In this document: positions 43,495-53,180 of the stretch, piece by piece
How the letters are laid out: each line of letters begins with the position of its first letter
Position numbering within the stretch: position 1 is the first letter of the stretch
Source of the DNA: Myxococcales bacterium
GTDB taxonomy: Bacteria; Myxococcota_A; Polyangia; Nannocystales; Nannocystaceae
Assembly: GCA_020633295.1 (NCBI GenBank)
Contig: JACKDW010000003.1
Span: 434,001-498,000, forward strand
Direction of reading: 5' to 3'
DNA length: 64,000 nt
Position numbers and translations under genes: made by a program
Notes under the pieces: model-generated
What the model was told of the DNA's origin: nothing
The model's input: only the letters and a program-made list of their open reading frames with translations
Databases searched by the model: none

Positions 43495-45357
43495 TCAGTC
43501 GAGCGCGAAGGCGGCGGGCGCCGCCTGCGGGCGGCGGGCGTGGCGTTCGGGCTGCGCCCGCTTGTCGAGCAGGAAGTCGCCGAGCACCAGGTAGTCCATG
43601 TCGGTGTGCATGAAGCAGCGGTAGGCGTCCTCGGGCGTGCACACGATCGGCTCGCCGCGGACGTTGAAGCTGGTGTTGAGGAGCACCGGGCAGCCGGTGC
43701 GCGCCTCGAAGGCGCGCAGCAGCGCGGCGAAGCGCGGGTTGTGGCGCCCGTCGACGGTCTGCAGGCGCGCCGAGTTGTCGACGTGCGTGACCGCGGGGAT
43801 CTGCGAGCGCACGGTGGCCAGGCGCGCGAGCCCGGTGAGCGCGCGCTGCTCGTCGGAGAGCGCGAGCAGGCGCGGCGCGGCGACGTCGGCGACGAGCAGC
43901 ATGTACGGCGAGGCGCCGTCGCACTCGAACCACTCCGAGACGCGCTCGCGCAGCACCGCCGGCGCGAACGGGCGGAACGACTCGCGGAACTTGATCTTGA
44001 GGTTCACCGTGCGTTGTACGTCGGGGCGGCGCGGGTCCGCCAGGATGCTGCGACCGCCGAGCGCCCGCGGCCCGTACTCCATGCGCCCCTGGAACCACCC
44101 GATGACCTGGCCGTCCTCGAGCAGCGCGGCCACGCGGTCCGCCAGCGCGCGCGCTTCCAGGCGCTCGTGGGGCGCGTCCTTGCTCGCGAGCGCCGCGAGG
44201 ATCTCCGCGTCCGAGTACTGCGGGCCGAGGTAGCTGCCGCGCTGAAGATCATCCTCAACGCCCTCCTCGACGTCCTCCTCGCGCCCCGTCGCGCGCGGGC
44301 GCGGCTTGTCGAGGTGCCGGTGCCAGATCGCGAGCGCGGCCCCGAGCGCGCCGCCGGCGTCGCCGGCCGCCGGCTGCACCCAGAGCCGGTCGATCAGCCC
44401 CGAGCGCAGCAGCCGGCCGTTGGCGACGCAGTTGAGCGCGACGCCGCCGGCCAGGCACAGGTCGCGGCAGCCGGTGAGCGAGACCGCGTGGGCGACCGTC
44501 GCCTCCATGACCTCCTCGGCGACGACCTGGACGCTGCGCGCGAGGTCCATCTCGCGCTGCGTCAGCGGCCCCTCGGGCGAACGAGGTGGCCCTTCGAACA
44601 GGCGATGAAAGCGCCGGTTCGTCATGGTCCGCGCGGCGAGGTAGCCGAAGTAGCGCAGGTTGAGGTGGAACGAGCCGTCGGGCTTGAGGTCGATGAGGTG
44701 CTCGCGGATGCGGTCGGCGTAGCGCGGCTCGCCGTAGGGCGCGAGGCCCATGAGCTTGTACTCGCCCGAGTTCACGCGGAAGCCCGCGTACTGCGTGAAG
44801 GCCGAGTACAGCAGCCCGAGGCTGTGGGGGAAGTGCAGCTCGCGGAGCACCCGCAGCTCGTGGCCGCGGCCGTGGGCGATCGACGTGGTGCTCCACTCGC
44901 CCACGCCGTCCATGGTCACGATCGTCGCGTCGCGAAACGGCGACGGGTAGAACGCGCTCGCGGCGTGGCTCTCGTGGTGCTCGGTGAACAGCACCTCGCC
45001 GTCGTACTCCTCCTGCGCGGCGATCACCCCCGGGATCCACAGCTTCTCCTTGAGCCACACCGGCATCGCGCGCACGAAGCTCAGCAGGCCGCGCGGCGCG
45101 ATCGCCAGGTAGGTCGAGAGCAGGCGGTCGAAGGTCGACAGCGGCTTCTCGTAGAACACGACGTGGGTCAGCTCGGCGCGCGTGATCCCGGCCTCGGCGA
45201 GGCAGTAGTCGACGGCCGCGCGCGGGTACGCGTGATCGTGCTTCTTCCGCGTGAAGCGCTCCTCCTGCGCGGCCGCGACGACCTCGCCGTCGACGAGCAG
45301 CGCGGCGGCGCTGTCGTGATAGAAGGCGCTGACGCCGAGGATATACGTCGGGGCCAT
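43495..45357 (-). CDS. NodU/SxtI-family carbamoyltransferase
   Basis: The 620-residue protein starts ILGVSAFYHDSAAALLVDG with EERFTRKKHDH, the N-terminal ATPase-like domain. The metal-site motif HHESHAASAFYPSPF and CLAGGVALNCVANG follow, and the C-terminal domain has GPRALGGRSILADPR. This is the family of NodU, CmcH and SxtI, which uses carbamoyl phosphate and ATP to make an O-carbamoyl group through a carbamoyladenylate. The acceptor is unknown. The start codon lies directly after the stop of the small SxtK-like gene. An SxtJ-like gene is 12 kb away. Confidence 0.92.
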   Translation of the reverse strand: MAPTYILGVSAFYHDSAAALLVDGEVVAAAQEERFTRKKHDHAYPRAAVDYCLAEAGITRAELTHVVFYEKPLSTFDRLLSTYLAIAPRGLLSFVRAMPVWLKEKLWIPGVIAAQEEYDGEVLFTEHHESHAASAFYPSPFRDATIVTMDGVGEWSTTSIAHGRGHELRVLRELHFPHSLGLLYSAFTQYAGFRVNSGEYKLMGLAPYGEPRYADRIREHLIDLKPDGSFHLNLRYFGYLAARTMTNRRFHRLFEGPPRSPEGPLTQREMDLARSVQVVAEEVMEATVAHAVSLTGCRDLCLAGGVALNCVANGRLLRSGLIDRLWVQPAAGDAGGALGAALAIWHRHLDKPRPRATGREEDVEEGVEDDLQRGSYLGPQYSDAEILAALASKDAPHERLEARALADRVAALLEDGQVIGWFQGRMEYGPRALGGRSILADPRRPDVQRTVNLKIKFRESFRPFAPAVLRERVSEWFECDGASPYMLLVADVAAPRLLALSDEQRALTGLARLATVRSQIPAVTHVDNSARLQTVDGRHNPRFAALLRAFEARTGCPVLLNTSFNVRGEPIVCTPEDAYRCFMHTDMDYLVLGDFLLDKRAQPERHARRPQAAPAAFALD

Positions 45358-45522
45358 TCAGAACAGCGTGTACACGAGCGGGCCGGCGGTCGTGCCGGAG
45401 CTCGCGACGAGCAGCGCGCCGAGCAGCAAGAGGCCGATGATGATCGGCGCGAGCCAGTAGCGCTTGTGCACCCGCATGAACGCCCAGATCTCGCGCAGCG
45501 TGCTGTACTTGCCCTTCGCCAT
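45358..45522 (-). CDS. Small SxtK-like membrane protein (DUF5989)
   Basis: This 54-residue gene is easily missed. It reads MAKGKYSTLREIWAFMRVHK, then a single hydrophobic helix (APIIIGLLLLGALLVA) and a Gly/Pro-rich tail. The start at 45522 has AAGAGAG in front. The phrase EIWxFMRxxKxYWLxP and the single helix match DUF5989 proteins, which occur beside NodU/SxtI-type carbamoyltransferases. Its stop codon is immediately followed by the carbamoyltransferase start, so the two are an operon. Confidence 0.85.
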   Translation of the reverse strand: MAKGKYSTLREIWAFMRVHKRYWLAPIIIGLLLLGALLVASSGTTAGPLVYTLF

Positions 45523-45694
45523 CCGCTCTCTTGCGCAGTGTGGCGTGATCTCGAGGCGCGTTTCAACCGGCGCGCGGACCCGGGCGCGCGCGCGCGCCAC
45601 CGGACTGTGAGCCGGAGAGCATCCCGCGCGGCGGCGGGCGCGACCAGGCGTGCAAGCGGTTTCGCACGCGTCGCTTCGATGGTATGGCGAGGTC

Positions 45695-47311
45695 ATGACC
45701 TCCTCTGACCATGATCCCGAGAGCCCCCTCGCGCGCGCGGCGACGCTGCGCTCGCTGCGTCCAAAGGCCCGCGTCGCCGAGCTCGCGCGGGCGTTCGCGC
45801 CGACGCTGTCGCGCCGGCGCGCGACGCTGGGCCTGGGCGCGCTGGTCGGCGCGGCCGCGCTCGCGGGCTGCGGGGACAGCGAGGGGGGGAGCGAGACCGA
45901 CGCCGGCACGACCGGCGGCGGCACGGACGGCTCGACGGGCGAGGGCTCGTCGTCGAGCGACGCGGGATCATCCTCGAGCGCGACCACCGGCGACACCACC
46001 GAGGACCCGGGGATCGAGGTCTGCGAGGCCCCGGACGCGACGCCCGAGGAGCTGCTCGCGAACATCGATCACATCGTCGTCGTGATGATGGAGAACCGCT
46101 CCTTCGACCACATGATGGGCGCGCTCGCGCTCGCGGAGGCGCTGCCGGTCAACGGCCTGACCGGCGCCGAGTCGAACTCGACGCTCGGCGGCGACCCGAT
46201 CGGCGTGTTTAACCTCGATCACTTCATCAGCGTCGACGACCCGCCGCACGGCTGGAGCGCCTCGCGCGAGCAGTGGAACCAGGGGCAGAACGACGGCTTC
46301 GTGCGCGCCTACGAGGAGGAGGGCGCGAGCGACCCCGCGGAGATCATGGGCTACTACGTGCGCGCGCAGCTGCCGATCAGCTACGCGCTCGCCGACGAGT
46401 ATGTCCTCTGCGACCGGTGGCACGCGTCGGTGCTGGGCCCGACCTGGCCCAACCGCTTCTACCTGCACCTCGCCAGCTCCGACGGCAACATGGGCAACGA
46501 CGCGGTGCAGTCGGAGCTGCCGAGCATCTTCTCGGCCTGCGCCGAGAAGGGCGTCTCGGCCAAGTACTACGCCTCGAACCTGCCGTTCCCCGTCGTCTAC
46601 GGCACGCACGGCAGCGAGCCCCACATGGCGCAGGCGCAGGACTTCTTCGAGGACGCGGCGGCCGGCAACCTGCCGAGCTTCTGCATGATCGAGCCGACGC
46701 TGACCGCGTTCAACGTCATCGGCAACGACGACCACCCGCCCGCGGACGTCCAGGACGGGCAGGGCTTCTTGGCGACCGTCTACAACGCGCTCGCGCAGAG
46801 CCCGAACTGGGCGCGGACGCTGCTGATCGTCACCTACGACGAGCACGGCGGCTACTACGATCACGTCTCGCCGCCGGAGGTCTTCGACGAGCGCCCGGAG
46901 TTCCGCCAGCTCGGCTTCCGCGTGCCCTCCTTCGTGATCGGGGCGCAGGTCCGTCGCGGCTGCGCCAACGGGCTGCTGTTCGATCACGTCTCGGTCGCCG
47001 CGACCGTCACGCGGCGCTTCGGCCTCACGCCGCTCAACGAGCGCGTGACGATGACCGCCGATCTCTCGAGCTGCATCGACCCCGCGCGCGTCAACGATCC
47101 GCGCCCCCCGATCGCGCTGCCGATGGTCCGCGTGCGGCGCCCGCGGGTGATCATCCCTGGGGGGAACTTCGGCGGTCAGGTCGAACTCGCGCGGGCGATT
47201 GAGCGCGGGGACAAGTACGCGCACCGGCGCTGGCGCCAGCGCAGCGTCGAGGCGATCGAGGCCGCGCTCGAGCACGGCCGCCGCCTGCGGGCGCTGCGGG
47301 TCATCGGCTAG
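45695..47311 (+). CDS. Tat-exported phosphoesterase (phospholipase C family)
   Basis: From ATG 45695 the product is 538 residues. The twin-arginine signal SRRRATLGLGALVGAAALA is followed by a cysteine, so it is a Tat lipoprotein. The mature protein has HIVVVMMENRSFDHMMG, the metal and nucleophile region of the PF04185 family, and later LLIVTYDEHGGYYDHVSPP, which holds the second metal site. It matches acid phosphatase/phospholipase C enzymes that hydrolyse phosphate esters. A Ser/Thr/Gly linker lies between the signal and the domain. The upstream ATG at 45650 would add 15 residues before the Tat motif. Confidence 0.9.
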   Translation: MTSSDHDPESPLARAATLRSLRPKARVAELARAFAPTLSRRRATLGLGALVGAAALAGCGDSEGGSETDAGTTGGGTDGSTGEGSSSSDAGSSSSATTGDTTEDPGIEVCEAPDATPEELLANIDHIVVVMMENRSFDHMMGALALAEALPVNGLTGAESNSTLGGDPIGVFNLDHFISVDDPPHGWSASREQWNQGQNDGFVRAYEEEGASDPAEIMGYYVRAQLPISYALADEYVLCDRWHASVLGPTWPNRFYLHLASSDGNMGNDAVQSELPSIFSACAEKGVSAKYYASNLPFPVVYGTHGSEPHMAQAQDFFEDAAAGNLPSFCMIEPTLTAFNVIGNDDHPPADVQDGQGFLATVYNALAQSPNWARTLLIVTYDEHGGYYDHVSPPEVFDERPEFRQLGFRVPSFVIGAQVRRGCANGLLFDHVSVAATVTRRFGLTPLNERVTMTADLSSCIDPARVNDPRPPIALPMVRVRRPRVIIPGGNFGGQVELARAIERGDKYAHRRWRQRSVEAIEAALEHGRRLRALRVIG

Positions 47312-47412
47312 CCGCCGGGCTCGTCGGTCGCGACGCGCTCGGGCGCGCTCGGGCGCGCTCGAGCGCGCGTTCGGCCCGTCAAGCGCAATATGACCTGAAG
47401 TACACTTTCCCC

Positions 47413-49791
47413 GTGTCCGGGGACGAGAGCGACGGCGACACGCGCGTGCTGGCGGCCAGCCCGCGCGAGCGGCTGCTGGGCGGCGCGGTCGTCGCGAGGC
47501 GCTACGAGGTCCGCGGGGTGCTCGGCGTCGGCGGCATGGGCTCGGTCTACGACGTCTTCGACCGCAACCTCGAGGAGCGCGTCGCGCTGAAGATCCTCCA
47601 GGCCGGCGAGCGCGCGGACGCGACGCTCGTCGAGCGCTTCCGCCGTGAGGTCCGGCTCGCCCGACGCATCAGCCACCGCAACACCGCGCGGGTGTACGAC
47701 ATCGGCGTCGACGGCGAGCGCTGGTACCTGACGATGGAGCTCATCGACGGGGAGAGCCTGCAGGCGCTGCTCGAGCGCGAGTCGAGGCTGCCGATCACGC
47801 GCGCCTGCGCGATCATGGCGGACGTGTGCGCCGGGCTCGCGGCGATCCACGCGGCCGGCGTCGTTCACCGCGACCTCAAGCCAGGCAACGTGCTGCTCGA
47901 GCGCGGCGGTCGAGTCGCGATCACCGACTTCGGGATCGCGCGGAAGATCAAGCGCGGCGCGGACGACCCGCTGATGACCTGCGGGATGATCGGCACCCCG
48001 CTGTACATGGCGCCTGAGCAGGCCGTGGGCTCGCCGGAGGTCGATGCGCGCGCGGACATCTACGCGGTCGGCGTGATGCTCTACCGCCTGCTCACGGGCG
48101 AGTTCCCCGGGCTCGGCTTCGCGCGGCCCGCTGGCTTCGCGGCCCGCCGCGCCAGCGGCACGCCGGATCCGCGGCACGTGCTGCCGCTGCCCGACGCGCT
48201 CGCCGAGCTCGTCCAGCGGTGCATGGCGCTCGCGCCGGGGGAGCGGCCGGCGCGCGCGGACGAGCTCGGCGCCGCGCTCCGACGCTGGGCCGACGGCGAG
48301 CTGACCGAGGCCGCGCGCGTCGCCGCGCGCGTCCGCGTCGAGCCCGACGCGCGCGCGCGCGAGACCCTCGGCGACGGCCCACGCTCGCGCTCGGACCTCC
48401 GCCCGCCCGGCGAGCGCGCGCTGGTGGTGCTGCCGTTTCGCGCGCGCGGGCGCGCGGAGGACGACTTCCTCGCCGAGGCGCTCGCGGAGGAACTCTCGGA
48501 CCTGCTCTCTCGAACACGTGGCCTCTGGGTCATCGGCGGCGGCGCGGCGGCGAGCTTCGCCGAGCGCCGCGACCCGCGGGAGATCGGGCGCGAGCTCGCG
48601 GTCGACGTGGTGGTCGACGGCGCGATCCAGCGCGCCGGCGATCGCGTCCGGATCAGCGCGCGGCTCTCGGACGTCGGCGACGGCAGCCAGCTGTGGTCGG
48701 GGCGCTTCGACGGCGCGCTCGCGGACGTGTTTGAGCTGCAGGACCGGATGGCGCGGCAGATCGCCGAGGCGCTGCGCGTCGAGCTCGCGACGCTCGCGCA
48801 CCGCGGGACCGCGTCGCCCGAGGCCATCGAGTACTACATGCGCGGGCGCGCCAAGACGCGCGGCTTCGGCAAGGCGCAGCAGGCTGCGGTCGCGCTGTTC
48901 GAGCGCAGCCTGCAGCTCGCGGAGGAGTTCAAGCCCGCGATCGCGGCTCACGCCTTCGCCACGCTGCGCGGGTGGTTCTTCGCCGAGCAGCACGGCGATC
49001 GCGACTGGGGCGCGCGCGTCGAGGCCACGCTCGCGCGCGCGCGGCGTGACGCGCCGGAGCTGGCCGAGACCCAGATCGCGCTCGGCGTCTACTCGCTGCA
49101 GCTCGGCGACTACCCGCGCGCCGTCATCGCGCTGCGGCGCGCCCTCGAGATCGCGCCGACCTGCGCCCTCGCGCACCAGTACCTCGGCCTGATCGAGGTC
49201 GAGGCCGGGCGCTTCGCCGAGGGGCGCGAGCGGCTCAAGCTCGCGGTCGAGCTCGACCCGACGCTGATCACGGCGAGCTTCGAGCTAGCGAGGAGCGCGG
49301 CGCTCATCGGCGACCAAGAGCGCTACGAGCGGCTCGTGCGGCGCATCGTCCGGATCGCCGGGTACCGTGACACCGGCGCCGCCGTGCTCGAGATGCGCGT
49401 GGCGAGCTGGTCGGGTGACCTCGCGCTGGCGCGGGCCGCCTACCAGCACATCGGCGCCGACCCCTCGCCTGAGGACACCGCGGCGCAGGTCTACGCGCGC
49501 GCGATCCTCGAGGCGCCGGCGGAGGAAGTGCTCGACGAGATGCTGCGGCGGCGGCAGCAGATCCCCAACCTCCGCTTCCGCTCGCTCAGCGCCCAGCTCA
49601 TCGCCGAGCAGCTCGCGCTCCGCGGCCAACCCCGGCGCGCGCTCGAGCTCGTCCGCGAGGCGACCGGCGAGGTGCTCGTCGACATCGAGTGGCTCGAGCG
49701 CTGCCCGGCGCTGACCGAGGTGCGCCGCGAGCCGGGCTACGCCGAGGTCCGTGAGGCGCTGCGCAAGCGCGCCCGCGCGGTCTGGAGCTAG
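47413..49791 (+). CDS. Ser/Thr protein kinase with FlgO/TolB-like and TPR domains
   Basis: The 792-residue product starts at GTG 47413. The kinase domain has RYEVRGVLGVGGMGSVYDVF, the lysine in VALK, HRDLKPGN, DFG and MAPEQ. There is no transmembrane helix. A second domain starts at about residue 334 (RALVVLPFRARGRAEDDFLA, EALAEELSDLLSR) and matches the FlgO/TolB-like domain found in kinase and adenylate-cyclase fusions. TPR-like helices fill the C-terminal half. This type is a soluble signalling kinase; in other bacteria the TolB-like domain and TPRs sense or assemble partners. The neighbours do not reveal a target. Confidence 0.92.
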   Translation: MSGDESDGDTRVLAASPRERLLGGAVVARRYEVRGVLGVGGMGSVYDVFDRNLEERVALKILQAGERADATLVERFRREVRLARRISHRNTARVYDIGVDGERWYLTMELIDGESLQALLERESRLPITRACAIMADVCAGLAAIHAAGVVHRDLKPGNVLLERGGRVAITDFGIARKIKRGADDPLMTCGMIGTPLYMAPEQAVGSPEVDARADIYAVGVMLYRLLTGEFPGLGFARPAGFAARRASGTPDPRHVLPLPDALAELVQRCMALAPGERPARADELGAALRRWADGELTEAARVAARVRVEPDARARETLGDGPRSRSDLRPPGERALVVLPFRARGRAEDDFLAEALAEELSDLLSRTRGLWVIGGGAAASFAERRDPREIGRELAVDVVVDGAIQRAGDRVRISARLSDVGDGSQLWSGRFDGALADVFELQDRMARQIAEALRVELATLAHRGTASPEAIEYYMRGRAKTRGFGKAQQAAVALFERSLQLAEEFKPAIAAHAFATLRGWFFAEQHGDRDWGARVEATLARARRDAPELAETQIALGVYSLQLGDYPRAVIALRRALEIAPTCALAHQYLGLIEVEAGRFAEGRERLKLAVELDPTLITASFELARSAALIGDQERYERLVRRIVRIAGYRDTGAAVLEMRVASWSGDLALARAAYQHIGADPSPEDTAAQVYARAILEAPAEEVLDEMLRRRQQIPNLRFRSLSAQLIAEQLALRGQPRRALELVREATGEVLVDIEWLERCPALTEVRREPGYAEVREALRKRARAVWS

Positions 49792-50008
49792 CGGCGTCGC
49801 GCCAGCCGAGCGCTCAGCCGCGTCGATCTCCGCCGCGCCGCGCTGGCGCGGGTCCCCATGGAACGCGTCGCCGTCGAGAAAGATCTCCGCGCGCGCCCGT
49901 CGTGGCGCGGCCGCGCGGGCGAAGCTCATGTAAGACCTTTGGGACAGGTTGTGCAGAGCCGCCGACGCGCGCCGCGAATATCGTCGCGCGCGCCTCGTCC
50001 AACACGCC

Positions 50009-51064
50009 ATGCACGCCTCGCGGTCGCTCCCCGTCCTCGCGGCGCTCGCCGTCTTCACGGCGCTCGCCAGCGCGAGCCCGACCGCGGCGGCGGCCGCGGG
50101 CGAGCTGCGAGGGTGTCGCGGGCGCATGGCCCCGGAGTCGCTGCTGCCCGCCGAGGCGAAGTTCGTCGGGCTCTACGACATGGCGCGAGAGCGCCGCTAC
50201 GCGCCCAAGGTCTCGTCGACGTCGGCCGCGGGACCCCGCGCGCTGCTCCCCCGCGAGCTCGAGCTCGCGCGCGTGACCCTGATCGGCGTCGCGGCCGCGT
50301 GCGAGCTCGACGAGGACTTCTGGGGGGAAGCCTGGGTCGCGTTCACGGACGAGGACCGCTACCTCGTCGCGCTCACCGGCGACGGGATCGGCGACCCGGA
50401 CAACCTGCGCTGCCTGTTCGAGCGGCTCGATCGGATCCCCGACCTGCTCGACGATCAGGGCGTGACCGTCACGCGCGACGGCTGCGGGGCGCGGCTCGAG
50501 TACGACGATGAGCTCAGCGGCGTCGCGCCGCGCGATGACCTCCTGGTCCTCGGGACACCTGAGCTAGTCGACCGCGCGCGCGCGGCCTGGAACGGCCGCG
50601 ACCCGCAGCCGCCGACGCGCCTGCTGCCCCCGCGGCGCGCGAAGAGCTACGTCTGGGGCGCGCTCGACGTCGCGGCGGCGCTCGGCGACGACGAGCTCGC
50701 CGCGGGGCTCTCGTCGAGCGGCGTGCGCGAGCTCGGCGTGCTCTCCGGCCTCCGCTCCGTCGAGCTCCACGCGCGCCTGGCTCGGCGCTTCGCGATCGAG
50801 CTCGGCGGCACCTTCGCGACCGAGGCCGACGCGCGCGGGGCCGAGGCGGTCGCCGACGCGCTCATGCGCTCGCCGCCGCTGTTCCTGCCCGGCTGGGCGC
50901 GCGAGCTGATCGGGATGCTCGAGCTCTCGCGCGACGGCGCGCGCGTGTCGATCGAGCTGCCGCTCAAGCGGACGCTCGCGCACCAGCTCGGGCTGCTGCC
51001 GGCCCGCGACGAGAGCCGCGCGCTGCCCGTGTTCGCGTGGCTGGCCGCCGGAGTGCTGCTGTAG
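50009..51064 (+). CDS. Secreted protein of unknown function
   Basis: From ATG 50009 the product is 351 residues and starts with a signal peptide (SLPVLAALAVFTALASASPTAAAAA). The mature part has few cysteines and several charged segments (PAEAKFVGLYDMARERRYAP, DEDRYLVALTGDGIGD), and ends with a hydrophobic stretch VFAWLAAGVLL that could be a tail anchor. No catalytic motif is recognised. Two or three structural repeats of a helix-strand type are possible. It follows the kinase but is about 220 bases away. Confidence 0.72.
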   Translation: MHASRSLPVLAALAVFTALASASPTAAAAAGELRGCRGRMAPESLLPAEAKFVGLYDMARERRYAPKVSSTSAAGPRALLPRELELARVTLIGVAAACELDEDFWGEAWVAFTDEDRYLVALTGDGIGDPDNLRCLFERLDRIPDLLDDQGVTVTRDGCGARLEYDDELSGVAPRDDLLVLGTPELVDRARAAWNGRDPQPPTRLLPPRRAKSYVWGALDVAAALGDDELAAGLSSSGVRELGVLSGLRSVELHARLARRFAIELGGTFATEADARGAEAVADALMRSPPLFLPGWARELIGMLELSRDGARVSIELPLKRTLAHQLGLLPARDESRALPVFAWLAAGVLL

Positions 51065-51109
51065 CCGGAGCCGTCCTGTGGGTCATGCGTCGCGTCGCGT
51101 CGGCGCGCG

Positions 51110-52363
51110 TCAGGCCGCGCGCACGCGCACGAGCGAGACGAGCCGGTGCAGCGCGCGCTCGACGACCTCGGTGTCCTCGTGGCGCAGGATCGCGAAGCCG
51201 TCGCCCTCGTAGCTCGTGCTCGGGCTCGCGCCGATCCGGGGCAGCCGCGTCTCGACGACGAGGTGCCCGAGCTCGCGCTGCGCCTGGTCGAGGCCCTCGA
51301 TCGCGACGATCTTCGGCGCGTCGCCCTGCTGGCCGGGCGTGCGCTGGGCGCGGAAGAACGCGGCGCCGGCGGCGTAGCGGCGCGTCGGCGGCTCGAAGCG
51401 CTCGAGCACCACGAGCTCGGCCCAGAGCTTGAGGAAGTCGACGTCGTGCGCGTAGCCGTTGAGCGAGACGATCTGGGCGCCTGGCGGGCGCGCGGCGACC
51501 TCGGAGATCGCGACGCCGCCCGGGCGGCGCGGCGTCGCGAACCACTCCATGTGGCTGAGCCCGGTGCGCATGCCGAGCGCCTTGAGCGCGGCGCGGGCCG
51601 GCCCCCGGATCGCGCGCGCCTCGGGGTTCTCGCGCTCGCGCGGGAGCAGCACGGTCCACTGGATCCACGGGTTGTCGAGCACGTGCAGCGGCGTCGGGGC
51701 GTAGCGCGTCATCGAGTCCCACACGGCCTCGCCGCGGATGCTGACGGTCTCGAACGAGCGCTCGACGCCGGTCATGAACTCCTCGATCACCGCGGGCCGC
51801 TCGGGAGATGGCTGAAGAGACTGGAGCGCGCGCTGCAGCTCGGCCTCGCCCGTGACGCGGAAGGTGCCGACCGCGGCCGCGCCCGCGGGCGGCTTGAGCA
51901 CGACCGGCAGCCCGATCGCGCGCACGAACTGGACCGCCTCGGCGCGCGAGCGCACGAGCTGGTGACGCGCGCAGGGCAGGCCCGCCGCCTGCAGGACGTC
52001 CTTCATGCGCGCCTTGTCGCGGAAGTTGCGGGCGGCCGCCTCGCCCATGCCCTCGATGCCGAGGCGGTCGCGGACCTGCCCGAGCTGGACCTGCAGGTGC
52101 TCGAGCGCGCCGAGCAGCACGTCGACGCGGCCGAGCGAGCGGGCCAGCGAGCGCGTCGCGTCGGCGAGCTGCTGGGCGTCGAGCGCGTTCTGGACCTGGT
52201 AGTGCCCCGCGAGCTGGCGGCGCACGCCCGGCGGCATGTGGGCGAGCGACGACTGGCTGATCAGCGCGAGCCGGACGCCGGGGAGCGCCGCGATCGCGGC
52301 GACGAAGCGGAGCGTCGCGGTCATGAAGAACGGGGCGACGAAGACGACGGTGCGGTGCGCCAT
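51110..52363 (-). CDS. ATP-grasp ligase (second of two)
   Basis: The 417-residue protein has ATP-grasp features: MKDVLQAAGLPCARHQLV, the lysine in AIGLPVVLKPPAGAAAVGTF, AVIEEFMTGVERSFETV, and the metal-binding segment GVAISEVAARPPGAQIVSLN. The first 100 residues form a preATP-grasp domain (VVFVAPFFMTATLRFVAA). Such enzymes make an acyl phosphate and join it to an amine or thiol. The gene follows the alpha/beta-hydrolase gene by 71 bases on the same strand and the other ATP-grasp gene further upstream; together they suggest that a small amide- or peptide-like compound is made and then hydrolysed or transferred. Confidence 0.88.
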   Translation of the reverse strand: MAHRTVVFVAPFFMTATLRFVAAIAALPGVRLALISQSSLAHMPPGVRRQLAGHYQVQNALDAQQLADATRSLARSLGRVDVLLGALEHLQVQLGQVRDRLGIEGMGEAAARNFRDKARMKDVLQAAGLPCARHQLVRSRAEAVQFVRAIGLPVVLKPPAGAAAVGTFRVTGEAELQRALQSLQPSPERPAVIEEFMTGVERSFETVSIRGEAVWDSMTRYAPTPLHVLDNPWIQWTVLLPRERENPEARAIRGPARAALKALGMRTGLSHMEWFATPRRPGGVAISEVAARPPGAQIVSLNGYAHDVDFLKLWAELVVLERFEPPTRRYAAGAAFFRAQRTPGQQGDAPKIVAIEGLDQAQRELGHLVVETRLPRIGASPSTSYEGDGFAILRHEDTEVVERALHRLVSLVRVRAA

Positions 52364-52434
52364 GACGAGCTCGTGTTCTCGTAAAGCAGGTCTAGTGAGA
52401 TAGGTCTACTCGGTCAGGAGGATCGAGCTCGCGC

Positions 52435-53169
52435 TCAGCACAGCTGATCGAGGTACTTCGGCAGCATGTCGCGCCAGGTGACCCAGTCGTGGTCGTAGCG
52501 CTCGCCCCAGAGGTCGACGCGGTTGGGCACGCGCCGGCGCCCGAGCAGCTGCGCGACGCGCCAGGACTCGCCGGGGTCCTCCCACTTGCCCTCGCCGGTC
52601 GCGAGGATGACCGCGCGCGAGCGCAGCCGCTCGAGGTGCGGGCTCTCGTCCATGTACGCGAGGAAGTGCAGCGGCGACGAGACGTGGAAGTCGTGCGTGT
52701 GCTCGCCGTTCATCCAGCGCGTGAAGTCGTAGGTCCCGCTCATGCACACCGCGGTGTGGAACACGTCGGGGTGGCGACACAGCGCCGCGAGCGCGTTGAA
52801 GGCCCCGAGCGAGGCGCCCGCGGTGATGATCTCGAGGTCGTCTTGGTTGCAGTCGCGGCGGATCGCCGGGACGAGCTCCTCGTAGACGAAGCCGTCGAAG
52901 CGGTTCTGCACGCGCGCCTTGTAGGCGCCGCTGTGCTCCTTGTTGATCCACGCGCGCCCGGCCACGCTGTCGATCGAGTAGACCTTGATGCGGCCGGCGG
53001 CGAGCAGCGGCTCGAGCACGCGCAGCATCAAGAAGCGCTCGCACTCCTCGGCGTCGCCGCCGGCGGTCGGGAACAGCAGCACCGGGCGGCCCTGCACGCC
53101 CCAGCGCGCGATCTGAACCTGCTCGCCGCCGAGGTGGCGCGAGCGCCACTGCGTGGTCAGCTTGCTCAT
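52435..53169 (-). CDS. Alpha/beta-hydrolase (esterase-like)
   Basis: From ATG 53169 the product is 244 residues. IITAGASLGAFNALAALCRH contains the nucleophile elbow G-x-S-x-G as GASLG; VDLWGERYDHDWVTWRDMLP contributes the His, and ATGEGKWEDPGESW the likely acid. The N-terminal GRPVLLFPTAGGDAEECERF supplies an oxyanion-like loop. It resembles esterases of the COG4947/D-type family often found beside ATP-grasp ligases. The start is 11 bases after the ATP-grasp stop. A secreted role is unlikely because no signal peptide is present. Confidence 0.87.
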   Translation of the reverse strand: MSKLTTQWRSRHLGGEQVQIARWGVQGRPVLLFPTAGGDAEECERFLMLRVLEPLLAAGRIKVYSIDSVAGRAWINKEHSGAYKARVQNRFDGFVYEELVPAIRRDCNQDDLEIITAGASLGAFNALAALCRHPDVFHTAVCMSGTYDFTRWMNGEHTHDFHVSSPLHFLAYMDESPHLERLRSRAVILATGEGKWEDPGESWRVAQLLGRRRVPNRVDLWGERYDHDWVTWRDMLPKYLDQLC

Positions 53170-53180
53170 GTCTCTATCCC

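Noticed and set aside
47308..49176. Long minus-strand frame of 622 residues opposite the kinase at 47413
   Set aside because: Arg-rich with no motifs, while the plus strand encodes a complete kinase with all catalytic residues.
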